Source: an uncultured Clostridia bacterium (lineage in GTDB: Bacteria > Bacillota > Clostridia > Lachnospirales > Anaerotignaceae). Taken from it: 64,000 nt of DNA. Within the stretch, counting starts at the first letter, position 1. Every line of letters begins with the position of its first letter. The notes below the pieces were generated by a model that ran no database searches, was not told the DNA's origin, and saw only the letters and a list, made by a program, of their open reading frames with translations. Below, piece after piece: positions 45,235-55,097 of the stretch. Both the position numbers and the translations under genes were made by a program. The DNA lies in NCBI GenBank assembly GCA_944379995.1, contig CALWGF010000002.1, positions 124,001 through 188,000 of the forward strand. The letters run 5' to 3'.

Positions 45235-45262
45235 AAAAGAGATATATTTATATATCTCTTTT
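45235..45262 (+). terminator. Intrinsic terminator after ribH
   Basis: AAAAGAGATATA (45235-45246) pairs with TATATCTCTTTT (45251-45262). Confidence 0.8.
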
Positions 45263-45365
45263 AATTTTATATAAAAATAGTTGATATATAATATGAAAAT
45301 ATATTGAATTTATGAAATGATTAATTCGTAAAATAACAAATATTTGTGCTAAATGCTATAAAAAT

Positions 45366-45380
45366 GTTATAAAATATAAC
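45366..45380. other. Inverted repeat GTTATA-AAA-TATAAC
   Basis: Perfect six-base arms around three A in the gap before the pyrophosphatase gene, about 45 bases upstream of its likely promoter. Possibly an operator, but AT-rich palindromes are frequent here by chance. Confidence 0.3.
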
Positions 45381-45424
45381 ACTTATTATGAATATATAAA
45401 AATATACATATATTTTAGGTAATA

Positions 45425-45453
45425 TTGTGACTGTGTAATGTAATAATTATAGT
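45425..45453 (+). promoter_or_regulatory. Probable promoter of the membrane pyrophosphatase gene
   Basis: TTGTGA at 45425-45430 and TATAGT at 45448-45453, spacer 17. A TATAAT at 45455 is offset. Apart from this, the inverted repeat at 45366 and the ribH terminator, the 301-base gap 45226-45526 shows nothing. Confidence 0.5.
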
Positions 45454-45526
45454 TTATAATAAGTTTATATATTTGTGCATTTATAATATAATCACAAACA
45501 ATATAATAAGAAAGGGAGGATTTATT

Positions 45527-47509
45527 ATGGAAAGTATGGTTTATATTGCACCAATTATGGCAATAATCGCTCTTGTATTTGCTTTTGCTTTAGCTGCAAA
45601 AGTAAGTAAAATGGACGAAGGTACTGACAGAATGAAAGAAATTGCATTATCAATTCGTGAAGGTGCAAATGCATTCCTTACAGCAGAATATAAAATACTT
45701 GTTATATTCGCTATTATTTTATTTATTCTTATAGCTTTTGGTATTAATATTGTTACTGCTGTAAGTTTTATTGTAGGTGCTATATTCTCTACACTTGCAG
45801 GGTATTTTGGAATGAGTGTTGCAACAAAAGCTAATGTAAGAACTGCAAATGCTGCAAGAATTGGTGGTATGAATAAAGCTCTTTCAATAGCATTTTCAGG
45901 CGGTGCCGTTATGGGTATGTCTGTTGTTGGGCTTGGACTTCTTGGAGTAAGTGCTGTTTATATCATAACAGGAAATGTTAATGTTCTTTCAGGTTTTAGC
46001 CTTGGTGCTTCATCAATAGCTTTATTTGGTCGTGTTGGTGGCGGTATTTATACAAAAGCTGCTGACGTAGGTGCAGACCTTGTTGGAAAAGTTGAAGCTG
46101 GTATTCCAGAAGATGACCCAAGAAACCCTGCCGTTATTGCTGATAACGTAGGTGATAATGTTGGTGACGTTGCTGGTATGGGTGCTGACCTTTTTGAGTC
46201 ATATGTAGGTTCAATAGTTTCTGCAATAACTCTTGGAGTTATAAATTTTTCTGGTTCTGAAGGAATTGTTTTCCCTCTTGTACTTTCAGCTATTGGTATA
46301 CTTTCAGCTATTATAGGAACTTTCTTTGTAAAAGGTGATGAAAAATCTAATCCTCATAAGGCTCTTAAAACAGGTACTTATGTTGCAAGTATAATTGTTG
46401 TAATAGCTTCTATTGTATTAAGCAATATGCTTTTTGGTACATTTAATTATGCTATATCAATTATTGCAGGTCTTATTGTTGGTATAGTAATAGGTATAAT
46501 TACTGAAATTTATACATCAGGTGATTATAAATCAGTTCAAAAAATTGCTGACCAATCTGAAACAGGTCCTGCAACAACAATTATAAGTGGTCTTTCAGTA
46601 GGTATGGAATCAACTGCATTTCCTGTAATACTTATATGTATTGGTATATTTGTTGCATATTTATTTGGTGGACTTTATGGTATAGCTCTTGCAGCTGTTG
46701 GAATGCTTTCAACAACAGGAATTACTGTTGCTGTTGATGCATATGGTCCTATTGCTGATAACGCTGGTGGTATAGCTGAAATGAGTGGTCTTGAACATTC
46801 TGTAAGAGAAATTACTGATAAACTTGATGCTGTTGGAAATACAACTGCTGCTATTGGTAAAGGTTTTGCTATTGGTTCTGCGGCTCTTACAGCTCTTGCT
46901 CTTTTTGTTTCATATGCACAGGCTGTTAATCTTAATCAAATAGATATTCTTAATTATAGAGTTATTATTGGTCTTTTTATAGGCGGAATGTTACCTTTCC
47001 TTTTCTCTGCTTTTACAATGCAATCTGTTGGTAAAGCAGCTTTCCAAATGATTGAAGAGGTAAGACGTCAGTTTAGAACAATACCAGGAATAATGGAAGG
47101 AACAGCTAAACCAGATTATAAAAGTTGTGTTGCTATTTCAACAACAGCAGCTTTAAAAGAAATGCTTGTACCAGGTATTATGGCTGTTGTTGCTCCACTT
47201 ATTATTGGAATACTTCTTGGAACAGCAGCTTTAGGTGGACTTCTTGCAGGTTCTCTTGTTACAGGTGTTCTTATGGCAATATTTATGTCAAATGCTGGTG
47301 GTGCTTGGGATAATGCTAAAAAATATATAGAAGAAGGAAACCATGGTGGAAAAGGTAGTGATGCTCATAAAGCAGCTGTTGTTGGGGATACTGTTGGTGA
47401 CCCATTTAAAGATACATCAGGTCCTTCAATAAATATTCTTATTAAACTTATGACAGTTGTTGCTCTTGTTTTTGCACCATTATTTATTACAATAGGTAGT
47501 ATACTTTAA
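45527..47509 (+). CDS. hppA: Membrane-bound ion-translocating pyrophosphatase, K+-dependent type
   Basis: Pumps H+ or Na+ outward using pyrophosphate; 660 residues with about 16 helices. The substrate site [11 protein letters not shown] and [21 protein letters not shown] are present, as is the C-terminal [15 protein letters not shown]. The [14 protein letters not shown] segment has Ala where K+-independent enzymes have Lys, so K+-dependence is predicted. Clostridial members often pump Na+, which the sequence alone does not settle for me. The start is ATG 45527 after GGGAGGA. Confidence 0.95.
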   Translation: MESMVYIAPIMAIIALVFAFALAAKVSKMDEGTDRMKEIALSIREGANAFLTAEYKILVIFAIILFILIAFGINIVTAVSFIVGAIFSTLAGYFGMSVATKANVRTANAARIGGMNKALSIAFSGGAVMGMSVVGLGLLGVSAVYIITGNVNVLSGFSLGASSIALFGRVGGGIYTKAADVGADLVGKVEAGIPEDDPRNPAVIADNVGDNVGDVAGMGADLFESYVGSIVSAITLGVINFSGSEGIVFPLVLSAIGILSAIIGTFFVKGDEKSNPHKALKTGTYVASIIVVIASIVLSNMLFGTFNYAISIIAGLIVGIVIGIITEIYTSGDYKSVQKIADQSETGPATTIISGLSVGMESTAFPVILICIGIFVAYLFGGLYGIALAAVGMLSTTGITVAVDAYGPIADNAGGIAEMSGLEHSVREITDKLDAVGNTTAAIGKGFAIGSAALTALALFVSYAQAVNLNQIDILNYRVIIGLFIGGMLPFLFSAFTMQSVGKAAFQMIEEVRRQFRTIPGIMEGTAKPDYKSCVAISTTAALKEMLVPGIMAVVAPLIIGILLGTAALGGLLAGSLVTGVLMAIFMSNAGGAWDNAKKYIEEGNHGGKGSDAHKAAVVGDTVGDPFKDTSGPSINILIKLMTVVALVFAPLFITIGSIL

Positions 47510-47515
47510 AAGTTT

Positions 47516-47554
47516 AAACCATAGTTTCAGTATGGCTGAAACTATGGTTTTTTT
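47516..47554 (+). terminator. Intrinsic terminator after hppA
   Basis: Fifteen-base-pair perfect stem (47516-47530 with 47536-47550) followed by T. Confidence 0.9.
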
Positions 47555-47572
47555 ATTAAGGAGGTTTTTAAT

Positions 47573-47905
47573 TTGAGTATTATAGAAGAATATGAACTTT
47601 TTGAACTTAAAAAATTAATTGATAATATTATTAATGTTGTTGATTGTAGTGAAAATAATAATACACCAGAATTTTATAATATTATAAAACGTATGGGTAG
47701 AAATATTGATATGTGTATACAAAGCGGTGATGAGTATATATATGAACTTATGGATATTGTAAAATCAGATTGGGAAAATGCTAATATGGATAATATAAAT
47801 ATATCAAAATATCATATATGGCAAGATGACTATGATAAAAGAATTATGATTAATAATGAATTTAAAAATATAATTGAAGATATAAATGACATTATATATG
47901 GTTGA
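47573..47905 (+). CDS. Small hypothetical protein
   Basis: Soluble acidic protein of 110 residues, rich in Asn, Asp, Glu and Ile, without signal or membrane segment and without a family I recognise. The start is TTG 47573, eight bases after AAGGAGG. It is only 18 bases after the hppA terminator and is closed by its own terminator, so it is a short unit that may depend on read-through from hppA. Confidence 0.6.
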   Translation: MSIIEEYELFELKKLIDNIINVVDCSENNNTPEFYNIIKRMGRNIDMCIQSGDEYIYELMDIVKSDWENANMDNINISKYHIWQDDYDKRIMINNEFKNIIEDINDIIYG

Positions 47906-47939
47906 AAACCTCTGTGTTAAAACAGAGGTTTATTTTTTT
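47906..47939 (+). terminator. Intrinsic terminator after the 110-residue gene
   Basis: AAACCTCTGT (47906-47915) pairs with ACAGAGGTTT (47922-47931), followed by a T-run. Its left arm begins right after the stop codon. Confidence 0.85.
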
Positions 47940-47980
47940 ATATTAAAATATTTTATACAATAATATAAGAGGTGGATTAT

Positions 47981-48247
47981 ATGAAGAATAAAATAAAAGA
48001 AATAGAGATAATTGGTAAATTTGAGTATATTTCAGAAAGTGAATTTGATAAATTTTTTGATGAATTTATAGGAATTATTGAAAATAAAGGTTGGTATTTG
48101 GGAGGTGGATATACTTTTAACAAAGAATATATTGATTTTTCCATATGTGTTGTTGTACCATTTAATATATCTTTAAAAGATGTTAAAATGATATTTACAA
48201 ATCATATTAGAAAGTATAAATATAATTTTAACGGAAATTTTAGATAA
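47981..48247 (+). CDS. Small hypothetical protein, weakly YggL-like
   Basis: Protein of 88 residues. The stretch EFDKFFDEFIGIIENKGWYLGGGY, read in pieces, faintly resembles the DUF469/YggL 50S-binding family pattern (FID..IE..G..xGGG), but the similarity is by eye only. The start is ATG 47981 behind AAGAGGTGG; a GTG at 47972 lies in that site. A HAD phosphatase gene follows 31 bases downstream. Confidence 0.55.
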   Translation: MKNKIKEIEIIGKFEYISESEFDKFFDEFIGIIENKGWYLGGGYTFNKEYIDFSICVVVPFNISLKDVKMIFTNHIRKYKYNFNGNFR

Positions 48248-48278
48248 TATAAATAATATTAGGTTGGTGTATAAATAT

Positions 48279-48923
48279 ATGGATAATAATATTAAATATG
48301 TGTTGTTTGACCTTGATGGTACTCTTATTGATACTGCTGAAGGTATAAGAAATTCTTTTATATACGCTTTTAATAAAATGGGTATTGAAATTCCTTCTGA
48401 AAGTGAAATAAAAGGTTTTATGGGACCTCCATTAGAACAAAGTTTTAGTTCTTTAGGACTTAGTGGTGATGATATTGTAAAAGCTGTTAGTTTTTTTAGA
48501 GAAAATTATAAAGCAACAGGTATTTATGAATGTAAAGTATTTGAGGGCATTGAATATACTTTGAAAAAAATTAAAGAAGCAGGAAAGATTATTATTGTAA
48601 CAACTTCAAAAGTACAATATCTTGCAGAAAAAGTTATTAAAGATAATAATATTTCTAAATATTTTGACTTTATATGTGGTAGTGATATATCATGTAGTAG
48701 AGATAGCAAAACAAAAGTAATAGAATATGCTTTTGATGTTGCTAAAATTAAAAATAAGTGTGAGGCTATTATAATAGGTGATACAAAATATGATATAAAA
48801 GGGGCAAAAGATACAGGGATAAAGTCAATAGGTGCTTTTTATGGTTATGGTGAAAAAAGTGATTTGGAAAAAGCAGATTTTACTGTTGATACTCCCTATA
48901 ATATTTTAGATATAATATTATAA
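48279..48923 (+). CDS. HAD hydrolase, phosphoglycolate phosphatase/5'-nucleotidase-like
   Basis: Haloacid dehalogenase-type phosphatase of 214 residues. Motif I is LFDLDGTLIDT, motif II Thr/Ser in IVTTSK, motif III Lys in SKTKVIEYA and motif IV GDTKYDIKGAK. A helical cap lies between motifs I and II, the subclass of GmhB/Gph-like phosphatases. The substrate is unknown. The start is ATG 48279, the first Met before the motif; the ribosome site AGGTTGG is weak and distant, so a GTG at 48267 is an alternative. Confidence 0.88.
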   Translation: MDNNIKYVLFDLDGTLIDTAEGIRNSFIYAFNKMGIEIPSESEIKGFMGPPLEQSFSSLGLSGDDIVKAVSFFRENYKATGIYECKVFEGIEYTLKKIKEAGKIIIVTTSKVQYLAEKVIKDNNISKYFDFICGSDISCSRDSKTKVIEYAFDVAKIKNKCEAIIIGDTKYDIKGAKDTGIKSIGAFYGYGEKSDLEKADFTVDTPYNILDIIL

Positions 48924-48935
48924 GGTGATGAGTTT

Positions 48936-49616
48936 ATGTTTGGAGAAAAACTAAAAACAAATATTGATACTGATTTTTTAAAAATAATTGCGATAATAAG
49001 TATGTTTATAGACCATATTGGAATGGTATTTTTCCCACAATATTATATATTTAGATGGATTGGAAGAATTGCTTTTCCTATATTCTGTTATTGTATGACT
49101 GTTGGAGTTTTATATACAAATAATGTTAAAAGCTATATTTTAAGGCTTGTTATATTTGCTTTTATATCACAGCCCTTTTATTTATTAGCTTTTTATTATA
49201 ATAATATTTTAGGAAATATATTTAAACTAAATATATTTTTTACATTAATTTTAAGCTTTATTGGTATATGGTCTTTTAAGGAAAAAAAAGTAATATTATT
49301 TATTGTTATTAATTTGCTTTTAATTACAGGATATTTTGATTATGGTAATTTAGGACTTATTTTTATGCTTGTGTTTTATATATTTAGAAATAAGCCTATT
49401 TGGGGAATGTTTTTATATGTAATTATACATATTCCATATTTTATAGTTGGTAACTTTCAATTTGGAGTAGGTGTACAAGCTTTTGCAATATTTGCTTTGC
49501 CATTAATATATATAAAAACAAATACTGGTATAAGACTTCCTAAAATGTTTTTTTATATTTTTTATCCAGCACATTTACTTTTAATATTTATTTTAAGAAT
49601 TATAATAGGAATATAA
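48936..49616 (+). CDS. TraX family membrane protein
   Basis: Membrane protein of 226 residues with about seven helices. The family start LKIIAIISMFIDHIGMVFFP, FRWIGRIAFPIFCYC, and FYIFYPAHLLLIF near the C-terminus identify TraX, an acetyltransferase-related family named for pilin N-acetylation but widespread outside conjugation. No transfer genes are nearby, so a housekeeping role in acylating a surface molecule is more likely. AAGGTGATGAG precedes the ATG, 12 bases after the HAD gene. Confidence 0.88.
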   Translation: MFGEKLKTNIDTDFLKIIAIISMFIDHIGMVFFPQYYIFRWIGRIAFPIFCYCMTVGVLYTNNVKSYILRLVIFAFISQPFYLLAFYYNNILGNIFKLNIFFTLILSFIGIWSFKEKKVILFIVINLLLITGYFDYGNLGLIFMLVFYIFRNKPIWGMFLYVIIHIPYFIVGNFQFGVGVQAFAIFALPLIYIKTNTGIRLPKMFFYIFYPAHLLLIFILRIIIGI

Positions 49617-49644
49617 AAACCCTGTTTTTTAAAACAGGGTTTTT
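49615..49644. terminator. Bidirectional terminator between traX-like gene and argH
   Basis: Thirteen-base-pair stem (49615-49627 with 49632-49644), A-rich to the left and T-rich to the right, usable for both converging units. Confidence 0.85.
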
Positions 49645-49648
49645 ATTA

Positions 49649-51025
49649 TTATAAATTTGAAATATATTTTTTGTTTTCTTCAACAAGTTTTGAAATATAT
49701 TCTTTTGAAGGTCCACCAATTACATTTCTTGCTTCAACACATTTTTCAACTTTTATTGCATCATATACACTTTCGTCAAATACAGGTGATATTTTTCTGT
49801 ATTCTTCTATTGAAAGGTCATCAAGATTTGTATTGTTGTTTATACAGTAAAGTACAAGTTGACCTATTATTGCATGAGCATCACGGAATGGTACTCCGTT
49901 TTTAACAAGCCAGTCTGCCGCATCTGTGGCATTTGTAAATCCACCTTTTGTTGCGTTTAACATATTATCTTTGTTTACTGTCATTGTATCAATCATTGCT
50001 GTAAATACAGGAAGACACATTTTTAATGTATCTATTGCAGCAAATACACCTTCTTTATCTTCTTGCATATCTTTGTTATATGCAAGAGGAAGCCCTTTCA
50101 TTGTTGTTAAAAGTCCCATAAGATAACCATAAACACGTCCTGTTTTTCCTCTTATAAGTTCTGCCATATCAGGATTTTTTTTCTGTGGCATTATACTTGA
50201 GCCTGTTGAATAGCTGTCATCAAGTTCTATAAACTTAAATTCGTGACTGCTCCAAAGTATTATTTCTTCACAGAAACGACTTAAATGCATCATTATTATT
50301 GAAAGAGCAGATAAAAGTTCTATACAAAAATCTCTGTCGCTTACTCCGTCCATACTGTTTAATGTAACAGAGTCAAAGCCAAGAGCTTCCATTACATTAT
50401 ATCTATCAAGATTATATGTTGTTGTTGCTAATGCTCCGGAACCTAAAGGAAGTACGTTTGTACGTTTATATGTATCAGAAAGTCTGTCATAATCACGTTT
50501 AAACATTTCAATATATGCTGTTACATGATGAGCTAATGTTACAGGTTGTGCTCTTTGTAAATGTGTATAACCTGGCATTATTGTATCCATATTTTTTTCT
50601 GCTGTATTGTTAAGTACAGTCATAAGCTCTTTTAAAAGCTCTTGTATATTTTTAATTTCTTTTTTTACATACATACGAATATCAAGAGCTACTTGGTCGT
50701 TACGGCTTCTTCCAGTATGAAGTCTTTTTCCAACATCTCCAATACGACTTATAAGTATTGTTTCGATATTCATATGAATATCTTCTGCTTTTTCATCAAA
50801 CTCAACTTTTCCTTCTTCTATATCAGAAAGTATTTCTTTTAATGTTTTTTGTATAAGTTTTGCATCTTCAGCAGGGATTGTTCCTTGTTTTCCTAACATT
50901 CCTGCATGAGCAATACTTCCTTCTATATCTTCTTTATACATTCTTTGGTCAAATGATATTGATGAATGAAAATGGTCTACAAAACTATCAGTTGATTTTG
51001 TAAATCGTCCACCCCAAAGTTTCAT
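49649..51025 (-). CDS. argH: Argininosuccinate lyase
   Basis: Last step of arginine synthesis, splitting argininosuccinate to arginine and fumarate. The 458 residues begin KLWGGRF and contain [28 protein letters not shown] and the signature [16 protein letters not shown] with the catalytic Ser. GGGAGG precedes the ATG on the minus strand. Second gene of argG-argH, 78 bases after argG with a hairpin in between. Confidence 0.96.
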   Translation of the reverse strand: MKLWGGRFTKSTDSFVDHFHSSISFDQRMYKEDIEGSIAHAGMLGKQGTIPAEDAKLIQKTLKEILSDIEEGKVEFDEKAEDIHMNIETILISRIGDVGKRLHTGRSRNDQVALDIRMYVKKEIKNIQELLKELMTVLNNTAEKNMDTIMPGYTHLQRAQPVTLAHHVTAYIEMFKRDYDRLSDTYKRTNVLPLGSGALATTTYNLDRYNVMEALGFDSVTLNSMDGVSDRDFCIELLSALSIIMMHLSRFCEEIILWSSHEFKFIELDDSYSTGSSIMPQKKNPDMAELIRGKTGRVYGYLMGLLTTMKGLPLAYNKDMQEDKEGVFAAIDTLKMCLPVFTAMIDTMTVNKDNMLNATKGGFTNATDAADWLVKNGVPFRDAHAIIGQLVLYCINNNTNLDDLSIEEYRKISPVFDESVYDAIKVEKCVEARNVIGGPSKEYISKLVEENKKYISNL

Positions 51026-51051
51026 TATATTTTTCCTCCCTATACAAATTA

Positions 51052-51080
51052 GGACTGCATCGGAATTTCCTTTGCAGTCC
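51052..51080. other. Hairpin between argG and argH
   Basis: GGACTGCA (51052-51059) pairs with TGCAGTCC (51073-51080). In the argG-argH mRNA no T-run follows, so it is not an intrinsic terminator there; it may stabilise or process the mRNA. On the plus strand it is followed by GTTTTTA and could stop antisense transcription. Confidence 0.6.
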
Positions 51081-51103
51081 GTTTTTATTGATAATTATAA
51101 AAA

Positions 51104-52324
51104 TTATTTGTTTTCGTTTGCTTGTTTCATCATAGCACGAACTTTTAATGGAAGTCCGAAAAGATTAATAAATCCGTCAGCATCTTTATGGTTGTAAAGT
51201 TCACCTGTTGTAAAGCTTGCGATTGATTCATTATATAATGAATATGGGCTTTCTGAACCAGCAGGAATGATGTTTCCTTTGTAAAGTTTTAATTTAACTT
51301 TACCTGTTACAACTTCATTTACGCTGTCAAAGTATGCTGATAATGCTTCACGAAGTGGTGTATACCATTCTCCGCTGTATACAAGCTCTGTAAATTTGTT
51401 GCTTGCAATTTCATTAAAGCTCTGTGTCTGTTTGTCAAGGCAAAGATATTCAAGTTCTCTATGTGCATAGTAGAGTATTGAACCGCCTGGTGTTTCATAT
51501 ACACCACGAGATTTCATACCAACAACACGGTTTTCACATATATCCTGTATACCTACACCGTTTTCTCCACCAACTTTATTAAGGTATGTAAGAAGTTCAA
51601 CAGGAGCCATTTCTTTTCCGTCTACTTTTACAGGAATACCTTTTTCAAATTCGATTTCAACATATGTTGGTGTATCAGGAGCTTTTTCAGGAGATACTCC
51701 AAGCTGTAAAATATGTTCATAGTTTGGTTCGTTTGCTGGGTCTTCAAGTTCAAGACCTTCATGGCTTAAATGCCAAATGTTACGGTCACGGCTGTAACTG
51801 TCACCTTTTTTAACAGGAGCTTCAATTCCTCTTTCTTCAAGATATGCAACTTCTGCTTCACGACTGTCCATTTTCCATGTATCAAGTCTCCATGGAGCTA
51901 TGATTTTAAGGTCTGGAGCAAGTGCTTTTATTGTAAGTTCGAAACGAACCTGGTCATTTCCTTTACCTGTTGCACCATGACAAATTGCTGTTGCTCCTTC
52001 TTTACGAGCAATTTCAACAAGACGTTTTGCAATTATAGGTCTTGCCATAGATGTTCCTAAAAGGTATTTTCCTTCATATACAGCATGTGCTTTTACACAA
52101 GGATAAATAGCATCTGTTATAAATTCTTCTGTTAAATCTTCTATGTAAAGTTTACTTGCACCTGTTTTTAATGCTCTTTCTTCAAGACCGTCTGTTTCTT
52201 TTCCCTGTCCAACATTACCACATACAGCAATAACTTCTGCATCATTGTAGTTTTCTTTTAACCAAGGAATAATAACTGTTGTATCAAGTCCACCTGAATA
52301 GGCAAGTACGATTTTTTCTTTCAT
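51104..52324 (-). CDS. argG: Argininosuccinate synthase
   Basis: Condenses citrulline and aspartate with ATP. The 406 residues begin with the PP-loop [16 protein letters not shown], followed by [23 protein letters not shown] and [22 protein letters not shown] precedes the ATG on the minus strand. First gene of argG-argH, transcribed divergently from argC with an ARG-box-like site over its promoter. Confidence 0.97.
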   Translation of the reverse strand: MKEKIVLAYSGGLDTTVIIPWLKENYNDAEVIAVCGNVGQGKETDGLEERALKTGASKLYIEDLTEEFITDAIYPCVKAHAVYEGKYLLGTSMARPIIAKRLVEIARKEGATAICHGATGKGNDQVRFELTIKALAPDLKIIAPWRLDTWKMDSREAEVAYLEERGIEAPVKKGDSYSRDRNIWHLSHEGLELEDPANEPNYEHILQLGVSPEKAPDTPTYVEIEFEKGIPVKVDGKEMAPVELLTYLNKVGGENGVGIQDICENRVVGMKSRGVYETPGGSILYYAHRELEYLCLDKQTQSFNEIASNKFTELVYSGEWYTPLREALSAYFDSVNEVVTGKVKLKLYKGNIIPAGSESPYSLYNESIASFTTGELYNHKDADGFINLFGLPLKVRAMMKQANENK

Positions 52325-52427
52325 ATATATTTCCCCCTAATTTTATATTTTTGCAATTGACAAATAATAACAATAGTATTAAAACTAATATATACTTAAT
52401 TACAAATAAAATGTTATTTAGTTTTAT

Positions 52428-52443
52428 GTGAATTATTATACAC
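52428..52443. promoter_or_regulatory. ARG-box-like operator at the argG promoter
   Basis: On the minus strand this reads GTGTATAATAATTCAC. The core TGTATAATAATTCA matches the ArgR/AhrC consensus TGAATWWWWATTCA at 13 of 14 positions. It covers the argG -10. Confidence 0.65.
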
Positions 52444-52462
52444 CATTTTTTTCATATTTCAA
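52435..52462 (-). promoter_or_regulatory. argG-argH promoter
   Basis: On the minus strand TTGAAA (52462-52457) and TATAAT (52440-52435), spacer 16. The -10 lies within the ARG-box-like site. Confidence 0.7.
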
Positions 52463-52479
52463 TAACTTTTTAAAAATAA

Positions 52480-52508
52480 TTGCATATTATTTAAAATTTG
52501 TGTATAAT
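52480..52508 (+). promoter_or_regulatory. argC promoter
   Basis: TTGCAT at 52480-52485 and TATAAT at 52503-52508, spacer 17. It overlaps a weaker ARG-box-like site at 52501-52514 (TGTATAATTATGAA, 11 of 14 to consensus), mirroring the argG side. Confidence 0.7.
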
Positions 52509-52554
52509 TATGAAATAAACATAAATATATAAATATGAATTGGGGGAAATAACT

Positions 52555-53598
52555 ATGATTAAAGCAGGCGTTGTTGGTGCTACTGGATATGCTGGTAGTG
52601 AACTTTTAAGAATACTTATGCAGCACCCTGAAGTTGAAGTAAAAACTCTTACAGCAAAAAGCTATGTAGGTCAAAAATATAATGAAATATATGAAAATTA
52701 TAGAGATATAAACGAAAGTGTTTGTGAGGAAATGGATATTTATAAACTTGCAGATGAATGTGATGTTATATTTATGGCACTTCCTCATGGTGTTGCTGCT
52801 AAAGTTGTTGATGAAGAAATACTTTCAAAAACAAAAGTAATCGACTTTGGTGCAGATTTCCGTATAAAAGATGCTGATGTTTATGAAAAATGGTATGGTG
52901 TTGAACATACAGGTAGAGAACTTCTTAAAAAAGCTGTTTATGGTCTTTGTGAAGTAAACAGAGATGATATTAAAAAAGCAAATCTTATTGCAAATCCTGG
53001 TTGTTATACAACTTGTTCAATACTTTCTTTAAGACCTCTTTTAGCTGAAGGTGTTATAGATGAAGATAGTATTATTATAGATGCAAAATCTGGTGTTACT
53101 GGAGCAGGTAGAGGACTTGCTACAACAAGCCTTTACTGTGAAGTAAATGAAACTATAAAAGCATATAAAATTGCTTCTCATAGACATACTCCTGAAATTG
53201 AAGAACAACTTGGATATGCTTGTGGTAAAAATATTAATCTTATATTTACTCCACACCTTACTCCTATGAATAGAGGTATACTTGCTACTTGCTATGCAAA
53301 ATTAAAAGGAAATTATACTTATGATGATATTAAAAAAATATATGAAAAGTACTATGGCAATGAATATTTCATAAGACTTACAAAAGAAGGCGTTTTCCCA
53401 GAAACAAGATGGGTTAAAGGTTCTAATTTCCTTGATATTGGATTTAAAATTGATGAAAGAACAGGAAGAATAATTGTTATAGGTGCTATTGATAACCTTG
53501 TTAAAGGTGCAGCTGGTCAAGCTGTTCAAAATATGAATATTCTTTTCGGTCTTCCTGAAAATACAGGACTTCAACTTGTTCCTGTATTCCCTGCATAA
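52555..53598 (+). CDS. argC: N-acetyl-gamma-glutamyl-phosphate reductase
   Basis: NADPH-dependent reductase of arginine synthesis, 347 residues. The dinucleotide motif GVVGATGYAGSEL, the catalytic Cys in ANPGCYTTCS, DAKSGVTGAGR, and HRHTPEIEEQ are present. The start is ATG 52555 after GGGGG at 52542-52546; a TTG at 52540 overlaps the site. First gene of argC-argJ1, 17 bases before argJ1. Confidence 0.96.
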   Translation: MIKAGVVGATGYAGSELLRILMQHPEVEVKTLTAKSYVGQKYNEIYENYRDINESVCEEMDIYKLADECDVIFMALPHGVAAKVVDEEILSKTKVIDFGADFRIKDADVYEKWYGVEHTGRELLKKAVYGLCEVNRDDIKKANLIANPGCYTTCSILSLRPLLAEGVIDEDSIIIDAKSGVTGAGRGLATTSLYCEVNETIKAYKIASHRHTPEIEEQLGYACGKNINLIFTPHLTPMNRGILATCYAKLKGNYTYDDIKKIYEKYYGNEYFIRLTKEGVFPETRWVKGSNFLDIGFKIDERTGRIIVIGAIDNLVKGAAGQAVQNMNILFGLPENTGLQLVPVFPA

Positions 53599-53615
53599 TA
53601 AAAGGAGGAAAACAA

Positions 53616-54842
53616 ATGAATATTGTTGATGGAGGAATAACTGCCCCGAGAGGCTTTATGGCAACAGGAAGCCATATAGGTATTAAAAGAGTTAAAAAAG
53701 ATATTTCTATTGTTACTACTGATACACCTGCTGTTTGTGCAGGCTGTTTTACTCAAAGTGTTGTAAGAGCAGCTCATATTATTTGGGACGAAAATATAGT
53801 TAAAAATAATAAAAAAGTAAGAGGTATTATAACTGTAAGTGGAAATGCTAATGCTTGTACAGGTGAACAGGGTATTCGTGATAATGAGAAAATGGCAGAA
53901 GTTTTTGCTAAAGAAATAGGTGCAGATAAATATGAAATTATTACTGCCGCAACAGGTATTATTGGTCTTGAAATGCCTATGGATACTATAATTAAAGGTA
54001 TTAAAAATACTGTTCCTCATATTTCAAAAAGTCGTGATGATGCTAAAAAAGCTGCGAGCGGTATAATTACAACTGATACTTTTATTAAAGAAATTGCCGT
54101 TGAAATTAATATAGCAGGAAAAGTTGTAAGAATTGGTGGAATGGCAAAGGGTTCTGGTATGATACACCCTAATATGGCAACTGTACTTTCTTTTATAACA
54201 ACTGATATAAATATTACTCAAGAGCTTTTACAAAAAGCATTAGATTATTCAATAAAAGAAACTTATAATATGATAAGTGTTGACGGAGCAACAAGTACTA
54301 ATGATATGGCTGTTGTTATTGCTAATGGAAAAGCAGAAAATACTATTATAGATGAAGAAAATGAATTTTTTGAATTATTTAAAGAAACTCTTTATCAAAT
54401 TCATTTAAAATTTGCAAAAGATATTGTTCATGATGGCGAAGGTGCTTCTAAATTTATGGAGGCTGCTGTTATAAATGCTAAATCAGAGGAAGATGCTAAA
54501 ATTTTAGCTAAAAGCATAGTTACAAATGACCTTGTAAAAACTGCTCTTTATGGAGAAGATGCAAACTGGGGTCGTGTTGCTGCTGCTATGGGAGGCTCTG
54601 GAGCATATTTTAATCCTGATAAACTTAATATATATTTTGCAAGTGAAAAAGGCTGCGTTCTTATGATGCAAAATGGAAGACCTATACAATTTGATGAAAA
54701 TTATGCATCAGAAGTTTTAGGAGAAAGAGATATAAAAATAGTTGCTGAACTTTGTGATGGTGAATATACTGCAAAGGCTTGGGGCTGTGATTTGGGACAT
54801 GAATATGTAAGAATAAATGGAGAGTATCGTTCAAGAACATAA
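53616..54842 (+). CDS. argJ: Glutamate N-acetyltransferase (ArgJ), first copy
   Basis: Ornithine acetyltransferase-family protein of 408 residues that recycles the acetyl group in arginine synthesis. The self-cleavage motif KGSGMIHPNMATV is intact, with scission expected between Ala188 and Thr189. The oxyanion Thr-Gly is in TAATGIIG, and GEDANWGRVAAAMG is in the beta part. It differs from the second copy at many places (CTQS-like CFTQS, DGEGASKF for DGEGATKF). AAGGAGG precedes the ATG. It ends in a terminator, so it is separate from the second copy. Confidence 0.9.
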   Translation: MNIVDGGITAPRGFMATGSHIGIKRVKKDISIVTTDTPAVCAGCFTQSVVRAAHIIWDENIVKNNKKVRGIITVSGNANACTGEQGIRDNEKMAEVFAKEIGADKYEIITAATGIIGLEMPMDTIIKGIKNTVPHISKSRDDAKKAASGIITTDTFIKEIAVEINIAGKVVRIGGMAKGSGMIHPNMATVLSFITTDINITQELLQKALDYSIKETYNMISVDGATSTNDMAVVIANGKAENTIIDEENEFFELFKETLYQIHLKFAKDIVHDGEGASKFMEAAVINAKSEEDAKILAKSIVTNDLVKTALYGEDANWGRVAAAMGGSGAYFNPDKLNIYFASEKGCVLMMQNGRPIQFDENYASEVLGERDIKIVAELCDGEYTAKAWGCDLGHEYVRINGEYRSRT

Positions 54843-54847
54843 TTATA

Positions 54848-54885
54848 ACCACCTTTTATATTTATATAAAGGGTGGTATTTTTTT
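54848..54885 (+). terminator. Terminator after the first argJ
   Basis: Stem of 54848-54859 with 54866-54877 (twelve pairs, one G.U), followed by a run of T. It splits the arginine cluster into two transcripts. Confidence 0.8.
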
Positions 54886-54924
54886 AATATTTATACAATT
54901 AGCATATTGTAAAAAGTTATTAGT

Positions 54925-54938
54925 TGTATAAATATACA
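54925..54938. promoter_or_regulatory. ARG-box-like site before the second argJ
   Basis: TGTATAAATATACA, a perfect palindrome apart from the centre and 12 of 14 to the ArgR consensus, in the 255-base gap between the two argJ genes. Together with the preceding terminator it suggests an independent promoter for argJ2-argB-argD. The exact -35/-10 pair is unclear, with TATAAT at 55026 as one candidate. Confidence 0.5.
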
Positions 54939-55097
54939 TATGTTATGTAAAAATATAAAAAAATAACTAATATTTTTATTAATATTTGTAAAATTTTAGT
55001 CTATACAAAATAATAAAAAAAGGTTTATAATCTCTTTATTAATAATATACAGTAATATACATTGTTTTGGTATAAATAATCAATGGAGGTTATAGAT

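Noticed and set aside
48936-49616. Conjugative element implied by a TraX-like gene
   Set aside because: No relaxase, coupling protein, integrase or att-like repeats are nearby; TraX proteins are widespread in Clostridia chromosomes.
53571-54020. Antisense open frames opposite the first argJ
   Set aside because: Composition rich in Ser, Asn, Cys and Tyr with no family features, typical of reverse-strand shadows in AT-rich genes.
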